A DNA stretch of 64,000 bases, taken from Anoplopoma fimbria. Its lineage: Eukaryota; Chordata; Actinopteri; Perciformes; Anoplopomatidae. Made by a program: the position numbers and the translations under genes. The stretch lies in the NCBI RefSeq assembly GCF_027596085.1, contig NC_072458.1:16405250-16469249 (forward strand). Direction: 5' to 3'. Shown piece by piece: positions 1 to 10,091 of the stretch (position 1 is the first letter of the stretch; each line of letters begins with the position of its first letter). The notes below the pieces were generated by a model that was given only the letters and a program-made list of their open reading frames with translations, did no database searches and had not been told where the DNA came from.

Positions 1-81
1 TGTGTGTGTGTGTGCGTGTCTATATGTGTCTATATATATACATCGCTATAGTGTCTCTGGGTGAACAAGACCCCGAGATAC

Positions 82-108
<27 letters not shown>
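1..108. repeat. (TG)n and (TA)n microsatellite flank
   Basis: Short TG repeats at 1-14 and an AT dinucleotide run at about 82-107 flank the left end of the first Tc1 element. Tc1 elements insert at TA, so the TA-rich flank is a natural target. Confidence 0.8.
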
Positions 109-111
<3 letters not shown>

Positions 112-112
<1 letters not shown>

Positions 113-310
113 TGGGTAAAATAAGTATTGAACACGTCACCATTTTTCTCAGTAAATATGTGGTGCTATTGACATGAAATTTTCACCAGGTGTCGGTAAC
201 AACCCAAGTAATCCATACATACAAACAAAACAAAACAAATACGTTCAGAAATTAAGTTATGTGTAATAAAATGGAACGACACAGGGAAAAAGTATTGAAC
301 ACGCTTACTG
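112..310 (+). repeat. Left terminal inverted repeat of Tc1 element
   Basis: Begins CAGTGGGTAAAATAAGTATT and carries two direct repeats, each a presumed transposase-binding site, about 165 bp apart. It pairs with 3011-3209. Confidence 0.85.
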
Positions 311-318
311 AAATTTAT

Positions 319-1311
319 TTAATACTTCGTACAAAAGCCTCTGTTGGTAATGACAGCTTCAAGACGCCTCCTGTATGGAGAAACTAGTCGCATGCATTGC
401 TCAGGTGTGTTTTGGCCCATTCTTCCACACAAACAGTCTTCAAATCTTGAAGGTTTCGTGGGCCTCCTCTATGAACTCTGATCTTTAGTTCTTTCCATAA
501 ATTTTCTATTGGATTCAAGTCAGGTGATTGGCTCGGCCATTCTAGCAGCTTTATTTTCTTTCTCTGAAACCAATTGAGAGTTTCCTTGGCTGTGTGTTTG
601 GGATCATTGTCTTGCTGAAATGTCCACCCTCGTTTCATCTTCATCATCCTGGTAGATAGCAGCAGATTTTTATCAAGATTATCTCGGTACAATTTTCCAT
701 TCATCCTTCCTTCAATTATATGAAGTTTGCCAGTGCCGTATGCTGAAAAACAGCCCCACACCATGATGTTCCCACCTACAAACTTCACTCTTGGTATGGT
801 GTTTTTGGGGTGATGTGCAGTGCCATTTGACCTCCAAACATGGTGTGTATTATGGCATCCAAAGAGTTCAATTTTGGTGTCATCTGACCAGACTATATTC
901 TCCCAGTATTTCACAGGCTTGTCTAAATGTTGTGCAGCAAACTTTAAACGAGCTTCAACATGCTTTTTCTTCAGCAATGGAGTCTTGCGTGGTGAGCGTG
1001 CATACAGGCCACGGCGGTTGAGTGCATTACTTATTGTTTTCTTTGAAACAATTGTACCTGCTAATTCCAGGTCTTTCTGAAGCTCTCCACAAGTGGTCCT
1101 TGGCTCTTGGACAACTCTTCTGATAATTCTTTTCACTCCTCTGTCAGAAATCTTGCGAGGAGCACCTGGTCGTGGCCGGTTTATGGTGAAATTATGTTCT
1201 TTCTACTTCCGGATTAGAAAGTTTAGAAATCCTTCTGTAACCAATGCCATCAGTATGTTTTGCAACAATAAGGTTGCGAAGGTCTTGAGAGAGCTCTTTG
1301 CTTTTACCCAT
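319..1311 (-). pseudogene. Tc1 transposase, frameshifted
   Basis: A Tc1 transposase catalyses cut-and-paste transposition at TA sites. The minus strand reads MGKSKELSQDLRNLI from the ATG at 1309-1311. It then loses the frame near 1200, which removes part of the second helix-turn-helix. It is open again from about 1136 through the catalytic domain. The DD34E triad is visible: D in WSDDTK (the usual SDETK with E changed to D next to the catalytic D), D in [10 protein letters not shown], and E in [10 protein letters not shown]. Near 395 the frame shifts again, and the expected C-terminus with its stop at 319-321 lies in another frame. This is a typical dead copy of an abundant fish Tc1 family. 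Confidence 0.9.
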
Positions 1312-1478
1312 CATGAGATGTTTCTTGTGAGACACCTTTATATAGGCCATCAGTTGGGACTGAATCAGCTAATATTAATTTGTACTGACAAGGGGCAGGA
1401 TTGCTTTCTAATTACTGATAGATTTCAGCTGGTGTCTTGGCTTTCCATGCCTTTTTGCACCTCCCTTTCTTTATGTGC

Positions 1479-2637
1479 TCGATTTTAATCCTTTTGGACC
1501 TAAGTGCAGCCTTTGACACGGTAGACCATGCCTTTTTAATCAACCGTCTTAAGAACTGGGTTGGCATCAAGGACTCTGCACTTAGTTGGTTTTATTCTTA
1601 CCTCACTGACAGAACCCACTCGGTCACCATAGGTAATTACTCATCTTCTACTTCTAACATTACCTGTGGTGTTCCGCAAGGTTCTATTTTAGGTCCAATT
1701 TTATTTTCCATATACATGCTCCCCCTAGGTCAAATCATCAAACGTCATAATGTCTCTTTTCATTGCTACGCAGACGACACACAGATATACCTTCCACTGA
1801 AACCCGACGACCCAAGAAGCCTAGCTGCTATTATGGACTGTCTTAAGGATATCAACTGTTGGATGGCAACTAAATAATTCGAAATCTGAGATAATTTTAT
1901 TTAGTCCCCCAAACCCCATCACTCCTATTGTAAATGCACTTGGTCCTCTGTCTTTAAATATAAAATCCACGGCAAGGAACTTAGGAGTTCTATTTGATTC
2001 CGACTTCACTTTCAGGCCCCACATCACAAAAGTAGTCCAGTCCTGTTTCCTCCAAATCAGAACCATTTCCAAAATAAAACCTACCCTCACTCCCCCAGAC
2101 CTGTAAAAAATCATACATGCATTTGTGTTTTCAAGACTGGACTACTGTAACTCCCTCCTCTCTGGCATTAACCACAAGTCACTCCCTCGCCTCCAACTGG
2201 TTCAGAACTCCGCAGCTAGGCTTCTTACTGGTTGTAACAGACGACATCACATCACCCCAATCCTGGCTTCACTTCACTGGCTCCCTGTTCGTTTTAGAAT
2301 TGATTTTAAGATTTTGCTGATCACTTTTAAAGCACGTCTGGGTCTGGCCCCGACATACATAGGAGAAATGTTGACCCCGTATGAGCCAGCTCGCAGCCTT
2401 AGATCCTCAGGTGGGGCCCTTCTGGTTGTTCCAAAGTCGAAACTGAAAACCAAAGGCGACCGTGCTTTTGCCATAAGGGCCCCTCGGCTTTGGAATGACC
2501 TACCGGAGGAGATAAGGCTTGCAGAATCAGTAATCTCTTTTAAATCACTTCTTAAAACACATTTTTATACATTACATTACAGTCATTTAGCAGACGCTTT
2601 TATCCAAAGCGACTTACAGGAAGTGTATTCAACATAG
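1479..2637 (+). pseudogene. L2-type reverse transcriptase remnant
   Basis: The translation gives [27 protein letters not shown] and [10 protein letters not shown], which are RT motifs with the YxDD catalytic site. After a stop or frameshift at 1877 it continues in other frames through the C-terminal region (FSRLDYCNSLLSG, LHWLPVRFRIDFKILL, APRLWNDLPEEIRLAES). The endonuclease and the N-terminal half of ORF2 are missing because of 5' truncation. The last codons are replaced by the inverted L2 tail at about 2565. It is nonfunctional. Confidence 0.9.
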
Positions 2638-2695
2638 GTATTCAAGAGAACTACTAGTCACCAGAAGTCATAAGTGCATCTCCTTTCTTATATAT
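2565..2695 (-). mobile_element. Inverted L2 3'-end fragment
   Basis: A 130-bp piece starts with ACATTACATTACAGTCATTT and the conserved tail (TTTTATCCAAAGCGACTTAC), then matches the last part of the L2 3' UTR in reverse. It is nearly identical to the complement of about 20,990-21,125 and to parts of 24,012-24,420 and 60,313-60,787. It is a very short 5'-truncated insertion within the other LINE. Confidence 0.9.
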
Positions 2696-2961
2696 CTTAT
2701 AGATTGGCTTTTATGTGATGTCGTCGTTTTATTGGTTCATTTTCATTTGGTCTTGGTATTTTATCTTATATTTGTTTACTATATTTTACCATTATCACTT
2801 CATTTCATTATTTTATTTATTTTATTATTTTATTTATTTTGTTTGTTTATTTGATCACTTGTCACTTGTTATTTCATTTTGTGTCTTATGCACTGTCTTG
2901 CTGGCTGGTCTGTCAAAGCACTTTGTAAACCTTGTTTTTAAAAGGTGATATATCAATAAAG

Positions 2962-3010
<49 letters not shown>

Positions 3011-3209
3011 GTGTTCAATACTTTTTCCCTGTGTCATTCCATTTTATTACACATAACTTAATTTCTGAACGTATTTGTTTGGTTTTCTTTGTATGTATGG
3101 GTTACTTAGGTTGTTACCGACATCTGGTGAACATGTCATGTTAATAGCACCTTTAGAAATATATTTACTGAGAAAAATGGTGATGTGTTCAATACTTATT
3201 TTACCCGCT
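3011..3209 (-). repeat. Right terminal inverted repeat of Tc1 element
   Basis: Reverse complement of 112-310 with a few substitutions. It ends in TTATTTTACCCGCTGTATA. Confidence 0.85.
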
Positions 3210-3218
3210 GTATATATG

Positions 3219-3253
<35 letters not shown>

Positions 3254-3266
3254 GTATATATATATG

Positions 3267-3300
<34 letters not shown>

Positions 3301-3348
3301 TGTATGTATGTATGTATGTATGTATGTATGTATGTATATATATGTATA

Positions 3349-3443
<95 letters not shown>

Positions 3444-3455
3444 GCAATTATTTTT
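3206..3455. repeat. (TATG)n/(TA)n microsatellite
   Basis: About 250 bp of TATG tetranucleotide and then TA dinucleotide repeats, next to the Tc1 end. The repetitive YIYIYI and MYVCMYV peptides encoded here are not genes. Confidence 0.97.
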
Positions 3456-4255
3456 AATTAAATTCCACCTAGTCTGTAATATTTTTATAAATTGTCATCC
3501 AAGCCTCACTGCACACTTCCATAGTCTTCTGTTATTGGCTTGCTAGAAAAGTAAGGTGCACCTCTGCAAAGTTAGTTCTCAAGCCATACATTGTATATTT
3601 AACAAACCTGTGTTTGACATAGGAAAGGGTGTGCGAAATCTAATTTCCATGTTTTCTGATCTAGGCAGCACCCATAAAAACTTGGTTGTCTTATTTCACA
3701 GTTTGTGGATTGGTAGGCACCAGTGGTGGCTGGTGACTCCACTAATTGGGGAGGACAGGAGGAAAACCAACCTAGAGTATCATGTTATTTTACACTAGTT
3801 GGCTTCTTGTCTAAACTACATTTTGCCACCATCATTATCAAATCTATAATTGTTAAAAGTCTTTAAGAATCTTTTGTTTTGTTTTTTGAAGAAACTAAAC
3901 ATGACAGATTTATCATAACAATGTTAGGTATTTAAAGATGTGATCATTGACAAATCTGCAAAGGTCTTGTCAGAATTTCTTGGTGTAAGAACAATGGCCA
4001 AATAGGTGCAAAACCTTTTCTTAATAGTTTGTGTTTATGTTTATTTTTATTTTTTTTATTTTTTTCAGCATGTAGTGATGGGCAGGGTGATATTCATGAA
4101 TAGTTTTAAATAACACCTCCTTAGAAAGCATCCAGTCTTTCTTCCTATCTATATCATGTACAAACCAATTCATTTGACATAAGGAATTGTGTTACGCTCC
4201 CCAATTAAGATCCATGGTTTGAGGGGAGCAACAATGTAAATAATAGAGGTTTCGG
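3456..4255. other. Intergenic, no feature recognised
   Basis: AT-rich DNA with no convincing ORF, exon or repeat family. The stretch at about 3720-3770 has a CCAGTGGTGGCTGGTGACTC core like those seen in dispersed fish repeats, but it cannot be assigned. Confidence 0.6.
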
Positions 4256-4437
4256 GGCGGCTGTGGCTCTCGTGGTAGAGCGCTAGGTTGGAGGTTCGAT
4301 CTCTGGCCTCTACAGTCAACATGTCAAGGTGTCCTTGAGCCTAACCCCAAGTTGCTCGCTGGGGGCTCTTAGCAGCCCACTGCTCCTCAGGGATGGGTTA
4401 AATGCAAATGTATATGTCGTGTATACATGACCATTAA
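4256..4437 (+). mobile_element. tRNA-derived SINE
   Basis: The head has box-A-like TGGCTCTCGTGGTAGAGCG (4263-4281) and box-B-like GGTTCGATCTC (4292-4302), the internal RNA polymerase III promoter of tRNA-derived SINEs. It is followed by a core with CCCCAAGTTGCTC that is shared with the SINEs at 16,362 and 23,113. It is not a tRNA gene: no acceptor stem can be closed, and the core continues for 100 bp. Confidence 0.8.
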
Positions 4438-4439
4438 AG

Positions 4440-5345
4440 CTGATATTCATAGCAGAGAGAGCGTGAAACAGAAAAAACAAATAGTAACAACATCTCTTTG
4501 AAAATGTATTATTGGTTTGGGGATGTAGTGAAAAACAAATTGTTAGGGTTATGTCTACTTTTTTTATGTTCAACAAAAACATTATCATTAAAACAGTGGC
4601 TTAAAAACAATCTCTGCAGGCTGGGGATTGGAATTAACCTCGGGTGTGCGTAATGTGTCACTAGAAGCCTGTCAGTCCAACGAGGTATGACTCAGCACCT
4701 AATATGCAACAGTGGGAACTTCCACAATGCCCTGCAGCCCATGCAGCAATCCATCGCCAATACAATCCAGTCCTGGGTTAGCATAGTGTGTATAGTGTGC
4801 TGCAGAAATGAGTCCATTAACATGTAAATGAGTTAGATTTTTTTTACTTCCAATTCTCTTGTCTTGAGGTCAGTGGGTTTTTTTTATGGGTTAGGTGAAC
4901 GGTTGTGTTTAAAACAAGCTAAAGAGATTTTAGCAATTTGTTCTACGATATATAATACGTCAGTAAATACCACTCTAGTGAATTTTGAGGCTTTTTCGTG
5001 TCCAAAAAAGTCTGAATGACACTATTAAACAACATTTGGCCGACTACTCCGCCTTTACAGCATCATTGTGTACAGTGGTGCTCATGCTACTGTGATGTAG
5101 TTTGTGATAAATTATACTAACAATTAAGAATGATTTATTTCAACAAATTACTCTTTTTTTTATATTTTTTATTTGCTTCTTGCCTCTCAAAAATAGAGGT
5201 GGATTACACTGCTCTATTTTGCATTCTGATAAGTACTCCAGATAACAGAATGTATGTGCATAAGCACAGAAAAAGTGAGCATGGAATCAGAGGCATCTGG
5301 TCCGAGTTCATCAGTTTAGTGGATTTTGCATTTTCTTGCCCTGCT
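4440..5345. other. Intergenic, no gene recognised
   Basis: No ORF with coding character. The part from 4620 to 4800 is less AT-rich than its surroundings and includes the NF-E2-like site at 4687-4697. The rest is AT-rich without repeats. Confidence 0.55.
4687..4697 (-). promoter_or_regulatory. Possible NF-E2/MARE site
   Basis: ATGACTCAGCA is an exact complement of the NF-E2 consensus TGCTGAGTCAT. A single 11-bp match may be chance, and no adjacent gene is visible. Confidence 0.2.
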
Positions 5346-5351
5346 ATTGTA

Positions 5352-5525
5352 CCACACTTGAAGGTACCACACTTGAAAAAAACACTTGAAAAAAAGGTAA
5401 TTAAAGCATATAATTATATGCTTTAATTGCCTTTTTTTATTTATGATGTGAAATGCTGCCCGCAATTTTCTGGGAGTTTGTGGATTGACATTTCACATTG
5501 TACCTTCAAGTGTGGTTGGGCCATT
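5352..5525. repeat. Nested inverted repeats
   Basis: The centre at 5389-5438 is a near-perfect 50-bp palindrome around GCATATAATTATATGC. An outer pair, CCACACTTGAAGGTAC (5352-5367) and its complement (5510-5525), encloses it. A third pair, ATGTGAAATG and CATTTCACAT, lies in the right arm (about 5445-5509). This could be a foldback or MITE remnant, or a cruciform-prone site. Confidence 0.75.
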
Positions 5526-5719
5526 TTATGATGAACCACACTAGAGTTTGCATTGAATCTGGGGTATCCATAGTAGAATTTGACCAGCAGTGTTTTTACA
5601 TAGCAAACACAACACCACTCTTTACAATAAAGTGTGACCATACCCGTAAATTACCATGCAACATGTTTGTATATTCTGCAAGTCATGTTTACATTTTACT
5701 GCTATCTATGTTTCAATAG

Positions 5720-6000
5720 GTGGCTGTAGTTGTGACTGAACCAGATTCAGAGGAGCTGGAGGACATCGCCACCCCACCCACTGAGCCCCAGGTGGAGCCA
5801 ATAGAAGCTGTGACAACAGAGCCGTGAACTCAGCGCACACTGCTCCCTGTGGTGTTATGTCATGTCAGTCATGTCAGAGTTTAAATATGGATGACACCTG
5901 AGAAAAACTATTCCTGTCAGACCCATGGAGGTCATTAAGATTTGGACAATTATAACGTGACAACAAAACTGCTGGTGGTAGTAATCGGAGAAAAATAAAT
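5720..6000 (+). CDS. Possible terminal exon of unidentified gene
   Basis: A splice-acceptor-like TTTCAATAG ends at 5719. From 5720 a 35-codon open frame reads VAVVVTEPDSEELEDIA and then a proline- and glutamate-rich tail ending EAVTTEP, with the stop at 5825-5827. An AATAAA signal follows at 5994-5999, giving a 3' UTR of about 190 nt. The codon choice and acidic, low-complexity tail look like the end of a real protein, but I do not recognise the gene. I found no upstream exons in the preceding 2 kb. If it is real, they lie left of the Tc1 composite or outside the window. Chance is possible because only 35 codons are involved. Confidence 0.45.
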
Positions 6001-6655
6001 GTAAGTGTCTCAACTAGTTGTCAAAGGTAGTCATCCTGTCCTTTGTCTTCTGGCATGACATGAACACAGAATGAGTATTAGCAATTCTGCACCTACAGTA
6101 CAGTATGTTGTGTTCATGATATGGATCAGTAATGTAATGTTCATGTATTCCTCAAATAATAATATCACTAAGTATAGAGAAATATAAATATAGAGAAATA
6201 AAAATAACACAGACAGACAGCCAGAGTCTCAGCTTTGAAAGCAGTGGGAAGGCTAAGATCTTCGTCAGCAAGAGTATGTAGTAGGATATATTCACGTGTC
6301 TAAGAGTCGATGCACATTTTGTGTTTATTCGAGTGAAGGCAGTTTTACTATTTAACTTTGAACTATTTTGCCTCAAACATATTTTACTGTTGAAATAAGA
6401 TTGTGTTTTTGTTGTGTAGTTATAAAACTAACTACTTTTTTTGTATTTATGCTATTTAAAACTGGTCTTAATGCCATTTCAGAATTAACGGATGAAAGAT
6501 TATTAAAGCAGCCGATCTACTGTATAGTGTCAATTTATTGCTGGTTCTAATATTTTAGAGCTGTTATTCTGATTCAAACTTAAGGAGTATTCTCTTGATT
6601 CAGTACTTCCAACAAGTGGGGGACTCAAAGGGGCAGTAAAGGCTGAAATTTCAGT
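6001..6655. other. Intergenic, nothing recognised
   Basis: AT-rich sequence without a coding ORF, repeat or RNA gene that I can support. Confidence 0.6.
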
Positions 6656-6667
6656 TTTAGTTCCTTG

Positions 6668-7055
6668 AAGAGTCCATCCATCCATCCATCCATCCATCCA
6701 TTTTCCGTAACCAGCTTATCCAGTTAAGGGTCGCAGGGGTGCTGGAGCCGATCCCAGCTGTCAATGGGCGAAGGCAGGGTTCACCCTGGACAGTTCGCCA
6801 GTCTGTCGCAGGGCTGACATATAGAGACAAACAACCATTCACACCTACGGGCAATTTAGAGTCTTCAATGCACCTAAGCTGCATGTCTTTGGACTGTGGG
6901 AGGAAGCCGGAGAACCCGGAGAGAACCCACGCTGACACGGGGAGAACATGCAAACTCCACACAGAAGGTTGTCCAGCCCGGGAATTGAACCCAGGCCCCT
7001 CTTGCTGTGAGGCAACAGTGCTAACCACTACACCACCGTGCAGCCCCCCTTGTAG
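6668..7055 (-). mobile_element. RTE-type LINE 3' end with (TGGA)n tail
   Basis: Read on the minus strand, this 390-bp segment ends in a (ATGG)n tail (TCCATCCATCC on plus, 6672-6700). It contains the dispersed fish sequence with GAACCCAGGCCCCTC and GGAGAACATGCAAACTCCAC. This is the 3' region of RTE-class (Rex3/Expander-like) elements. Only the 3' end remains. Confidence 0.75.
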
Positions 7056-7504
7056 AGTTGAGCTGCAAAAACACTGTATCCTACATTTCCCATAATGCTA
7101 ATAAGCCTTCCCTGCCTTGTAAATAACCGCTTTTTCAAAGATCAGTCACCCTGTTTGTGGCAAAATGCACACTTTGTAAACTAATATTTTGGTTTTATGC
7201 ATTAAGTCTTGCCTTTGGGTTAGGGTAAAATCACCTTTCCATAGATCCCCCCCACGTTGTCTGTCGACTTCGGTTGGTTAGAGATCTAAGGCAAGGCCCG
7301 GGCCAGTGCATGTCACTCACATGTCCCCTCAACCATATGTACTTTGAAAGAAAATCTATGAAGGTGTCTACATTTGTAGTTTCAAATCTGTTGATCTGCT
7401 AAAGGTGGTAAGTAGAAGGTAGAAAGCCAGGTCCAGGACCTGATAGGGCAAGGTTGATCCCAAGTAGGACCTAGTATAATGGTTTGGGGAATTCATGCAC
7501 TGTC
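7056..7504. other. Intergenic, nothing recognised
   Basis: No coding sequence that I can support. It lies between the RTE tail and a Penelope-like fragment and may include decayed element sequence. Confidence 0.5.
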
Positions 7505-7580
7505 AGAATCAGAATCAAAAGCCTCTCTTGAGTGTGTCCACACCCCCCAGATGTCATCTAAAAACCTGTAGGACTATTGC
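7505..7580 (-). mobile_element. Penelope-like RT fragment (second copy)
   Basis: The minus strand reads SYRFLDDIWGVWTHSREAFD, the catalytic YxDD-type motif of Penelope-like reverse transcriptases. The DNA aligns with 9172-9243 of the longer element (about 80% identical by eye), so a second copy of the same family lies here, cut off from the first by the solo LTR and the first copy's own 3' end. Confidence 0.7.
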
Positions 7581-7670
7581 CAAGTACGTTACACATATAA
7601 GGAATTTGGCTAGGGGTTTGGTCCATCACTACTACACTATATGATGATCATATCCCTCATTGAGACCCTT

Positions 7671-8315
7671 TGTCACAGTGCTGCTCTGTTTCCCCTCTGT
7701 CACTCTGCCTCACTCTCCCTCAGTTCATCTGGCAGCCACTCCCACCTCACCAGCCTGTCACAGCTCTGCCCCTTCTCCCCTGCCACACTATCTCTCACTC
7801 ACCTAATCAGTTCATTCAGTGCACCTGTCAGCCACACCCACTTCATCAGCTCAATCACTCTCACCTGCCCACTCTGCTGCACCTACTCACCTTAGTATTA
7901 AACCCCAGTCACTCACTCACTCGTTGCCAGATCGTTCTCTGCATTCATGCCAGACTTTCCAGCGTTTTCCCTCCAACTTATTTCCCGTTGCCGACCCTGC
8001 CTGTATGGACTTCTCCGCCTTGCCCCTGCCCCGGTAAACGACTCAGCCTTCCGTCCCCGACCACGAGATTCCTGCCTTGCCTCTGCCCCGGTAAATTGCC
8101 ATAGCCTTCTGTCCCCGACCACGAGTTTAGCCTCCGTTTCTTCTGGTTTCTGTCTGCCTGCTCCCCTGACGGCTTGGCGTTCCACTGGTTGGGTTTCTCC
8201 ACGTGAGTCGATCCAAGCCTGGTTTCCTATTGTGTGTACTGCCTGGAATAAAGCTTCTTCCTACTACTCCGTGTGTCTGTCGTACTGCTTTTGGGTCCTT
8301 ACCACACCCGTTACA
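7671..8315 (+). mobile_element. Solo LTR (645 bp) with 5-bp target duplication
   Basis: Starts TGTCACAGTG and ends CACCCGTTACA, so it has TG...CA termini. It is flanked by the identical pentamer CCCTT at 7666-7670 and 8316-8320. An AATAAA signal is at 8247-8252. The C-rich body and the ending GGGTCCTTACCACACCCGTT resemble fish Ty3/gypsy-type LTRs. With no internal region, it is best explained by LTR-LTR recombination. ORFs across it (for example 7670-8104, 7947-8390) are compositional artefacts. Confidence 0.85.
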
Positions 8316-8329
8316 CCCTTAGGTTATGT

Positions 8330-10085
8330 GGTGTCTAGGTTTGATATCCAAATTATCTCAGCTCTCTGCCTTTGGGTTGTATTCCCTTGAGTTCCATCGA
8401 TGTTTGAGAAAGTGTTGTACTAATGGAGTATGTGTATTTCTCCTTTTCAACATGTTAAATCTGTGTTGAGGTAATCTAACAAGGTTAGCGTTGCCAGTTT
8501 CACCCACATATTGCAGACCACATTGTTTACATGTGATAAGATAGATGCAGTTTTTGGATTTGGGACTCCCATGGGTTTGTGTGTGAAAGACATTCTTGTT
8601 AAATTATGTAAGCAGTTTCAGTGTTGAAAAAAAATCCCCTTGGCTTTAGGGTTAGTTATAGGTTTAAGCTTAGCTTTAACCAGGTAATCTTGTAGATATG
8701 CATTCCTCGAAAAGCTGCAATAATGTTATGATCCTGTAAATTGTTTTAATCACTCTGAAAAGCTTCACTGTTGATGAAGAATATGTGGTAACAATTGGAA
8801 GGTTTGAGGATACCACCATAGGCTTGGTCTGTTTATATGTCTTGAGACACTTTCTAAGAAAAGTCCTAGAGTACCACCTGCTGGCCAGGGCTGAGAATAG
8901 CACTTTGGTGGCCTGTTTAAATCTTCTTGTCTAGCACATATTCTATAAAACATCAACAATTGAGATTTAACTAGGCCAGCGTGCTTTGGGTGGTGTTTTG
9001 TAGAGCAGAGGATGAGTGTCGGTCTTTTTAAAGAACTCTTTAAACACAATGTCCAGTGTGTTGGTTTCCTGGAAATGTGCACCTTTTGAATGTGGTGGTA
9101 TCCACAGAGGTCAAACTACTTGTAGATTTGAGTTTTATAGCGGTATTATGGTTGTTCAGTGTTTAGAAAGACATCAAAATCCTCTCTCGAGTGTGTCCTC
9201 ACCGCCCAGAGGTCATCTAGCAACCTGTAGTAATATAGGGGTTTCTGCCCCAAAACTGTGCCTTAAATTTGCAGAAAGAATTCTCCAATAAACTGAAAGT
9301 CATTTTTGATCAAATTGATTTCCAGTAGTTGTATTGGCTCTTTATCTGGTCTTTTTTTGTTGGATGTTTCTGAAACATGTTTTTAATGGATTGTATGCCA
9401 TAACCAATTTCATTTTTTGAATAAAGGCTGTCAATATCCATCATGAAGAAGATGGAGTTGTCAGGAATGTGACATTTTTTCACTTTATCGATAAAATAAT
9501 ATTTGTCTTTGTAACTGGGGTGCGTGGTTTAGAGAAAATTGAGAAATAAATCAATATTTTGCATTGTAGTAAATTTCTCCACTTAACAGGGTCTTTGTGT
9601 ATCGTAGGCAACATGTAGAATAATCTAGCTCTGGGTTCTGAGTTGCCTAATAGATACATACTCTGTTTGGCATTTAACAACTTTTTTACATAGAGGGTCT
9701 GGATGATTTATTAACCATCGGAATGGTGTCTGGGTAGATGGGTGTGGACAATTTAGAGTCATATTGGGGATCATTAAGTTGCCTGTATCCCTCCCATAAA
9801 TACTGTTCTCTGTCCATAATGACATAATTGTAATATACTGCCCTTTTCTGCTGGTTTAATGATGATATGTTTGTTACTGCTAAGTTCTTTCAGAGCACGG
9901 ACCTCCCTGTTGAGGTTAGGTGGCACAAGTTGAAGATCAAAAGCAGTATCAAAATACTAAATGTCAACAGCGGTCAGTGCAGTGATTTCAATGGGTAATT
10001 TGCCATCAGGAGGAATCCATTCTGATTTGTGAATGAAAGGCAGTGGCTGTGAGTCCTGTTTTTGTTGGTAATAAACTGCCAATTT
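8330..10085 (-). mobile_element. Penelope-like element (RT + GIY-YIG), decayed
   Basis: Minus-strand frames contain, in order: HKSEWIPPDGKLPIE (about 9990-10,040), ALKELSSNKHIIIKPAEKGS (about 9845-9905), YRQLNDPQYDSKLSTPIYP (about 9735-9795), PRARLFYMLPTIHKDPVKW (about 9575-9635), FMMDIDSLY (about 9425-9450), YRLLDDLW (about 9215-9240), GLVKSQLLMFYRICARQEDL (about 8920-8980), and CIYLITCKQCGLQYVGETGN (about 8490-8550). The first seven are Penelope-like RT landmarks. The last is a GIY-YIG endonuclease core with the upstream CxxC. Several frameshifts and stops make it dead. A Tc1 element abuts its 5' end. Confidence 0.88.
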
Positions 10086-10091
10086 CAGATG

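Larger units (their letters stand above)
1474..3010 (+). mobile_element. 5'-truncated L2-like LINE inserted in Tc1
   Basis: This non-LTR element begins inside its reverse transcriptase domain and ends with an AATAAA signal near 2954 and a (TTA)n tail at about 2966-3010. TTATGTG occurs at both junctions (left at about 1470, right at about 3007). It is a plausible short target duplication, although the TTA tail blurs its exact length. Removing the insert rejoins the Tc1 sequence smoothly at GTGTTCAATAC. An inverted piece of another L2 family is inserted at about 2565-2695. Confidence 0.88.
110..3211 (-). mobile_element. Tc1/mariner element split by a LINE
   Basis: Matching inverted terminal regions of about 200 bp lie at 112-310 and 3011-3209. 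Each has two copies of the motif GTATTGAACAC or its complement: outer copies at about 127 and 3185, inner copies at about 290 and 3011. This is the IR/DR layout of fish Tc1 elements such as the Sleeping Beauty group. TA dinucleotides flank both ends. The transposase gene lies on the minus strand. An L2-like LINE interrupts the element between its transposase start and its right inverted repeat (about 1474-3010), so an original element of roughly 1.6 kb now spans 3.1 kb. The transposase is frameshifted, so the copy cannot be autonomous. Confidence 0.9.

Noticed and set aside
4263..4302. tRNA genes at 4.26 and 16.37 kb
   Set aside because: Box A and B are present, but no complete cloverleaf; both continue into SINE cores.
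6739..7095. ORFs on both strands at 6.66-7.10 kb
   Set aside because: They fall in the RTE 3' noncoding region, which is repeated across fish genomes.
9016..9291. Plus-strand 91-codon ORF
   Set aside because: Antisense to conserved Penelope-like RT motifs, so a shadow.
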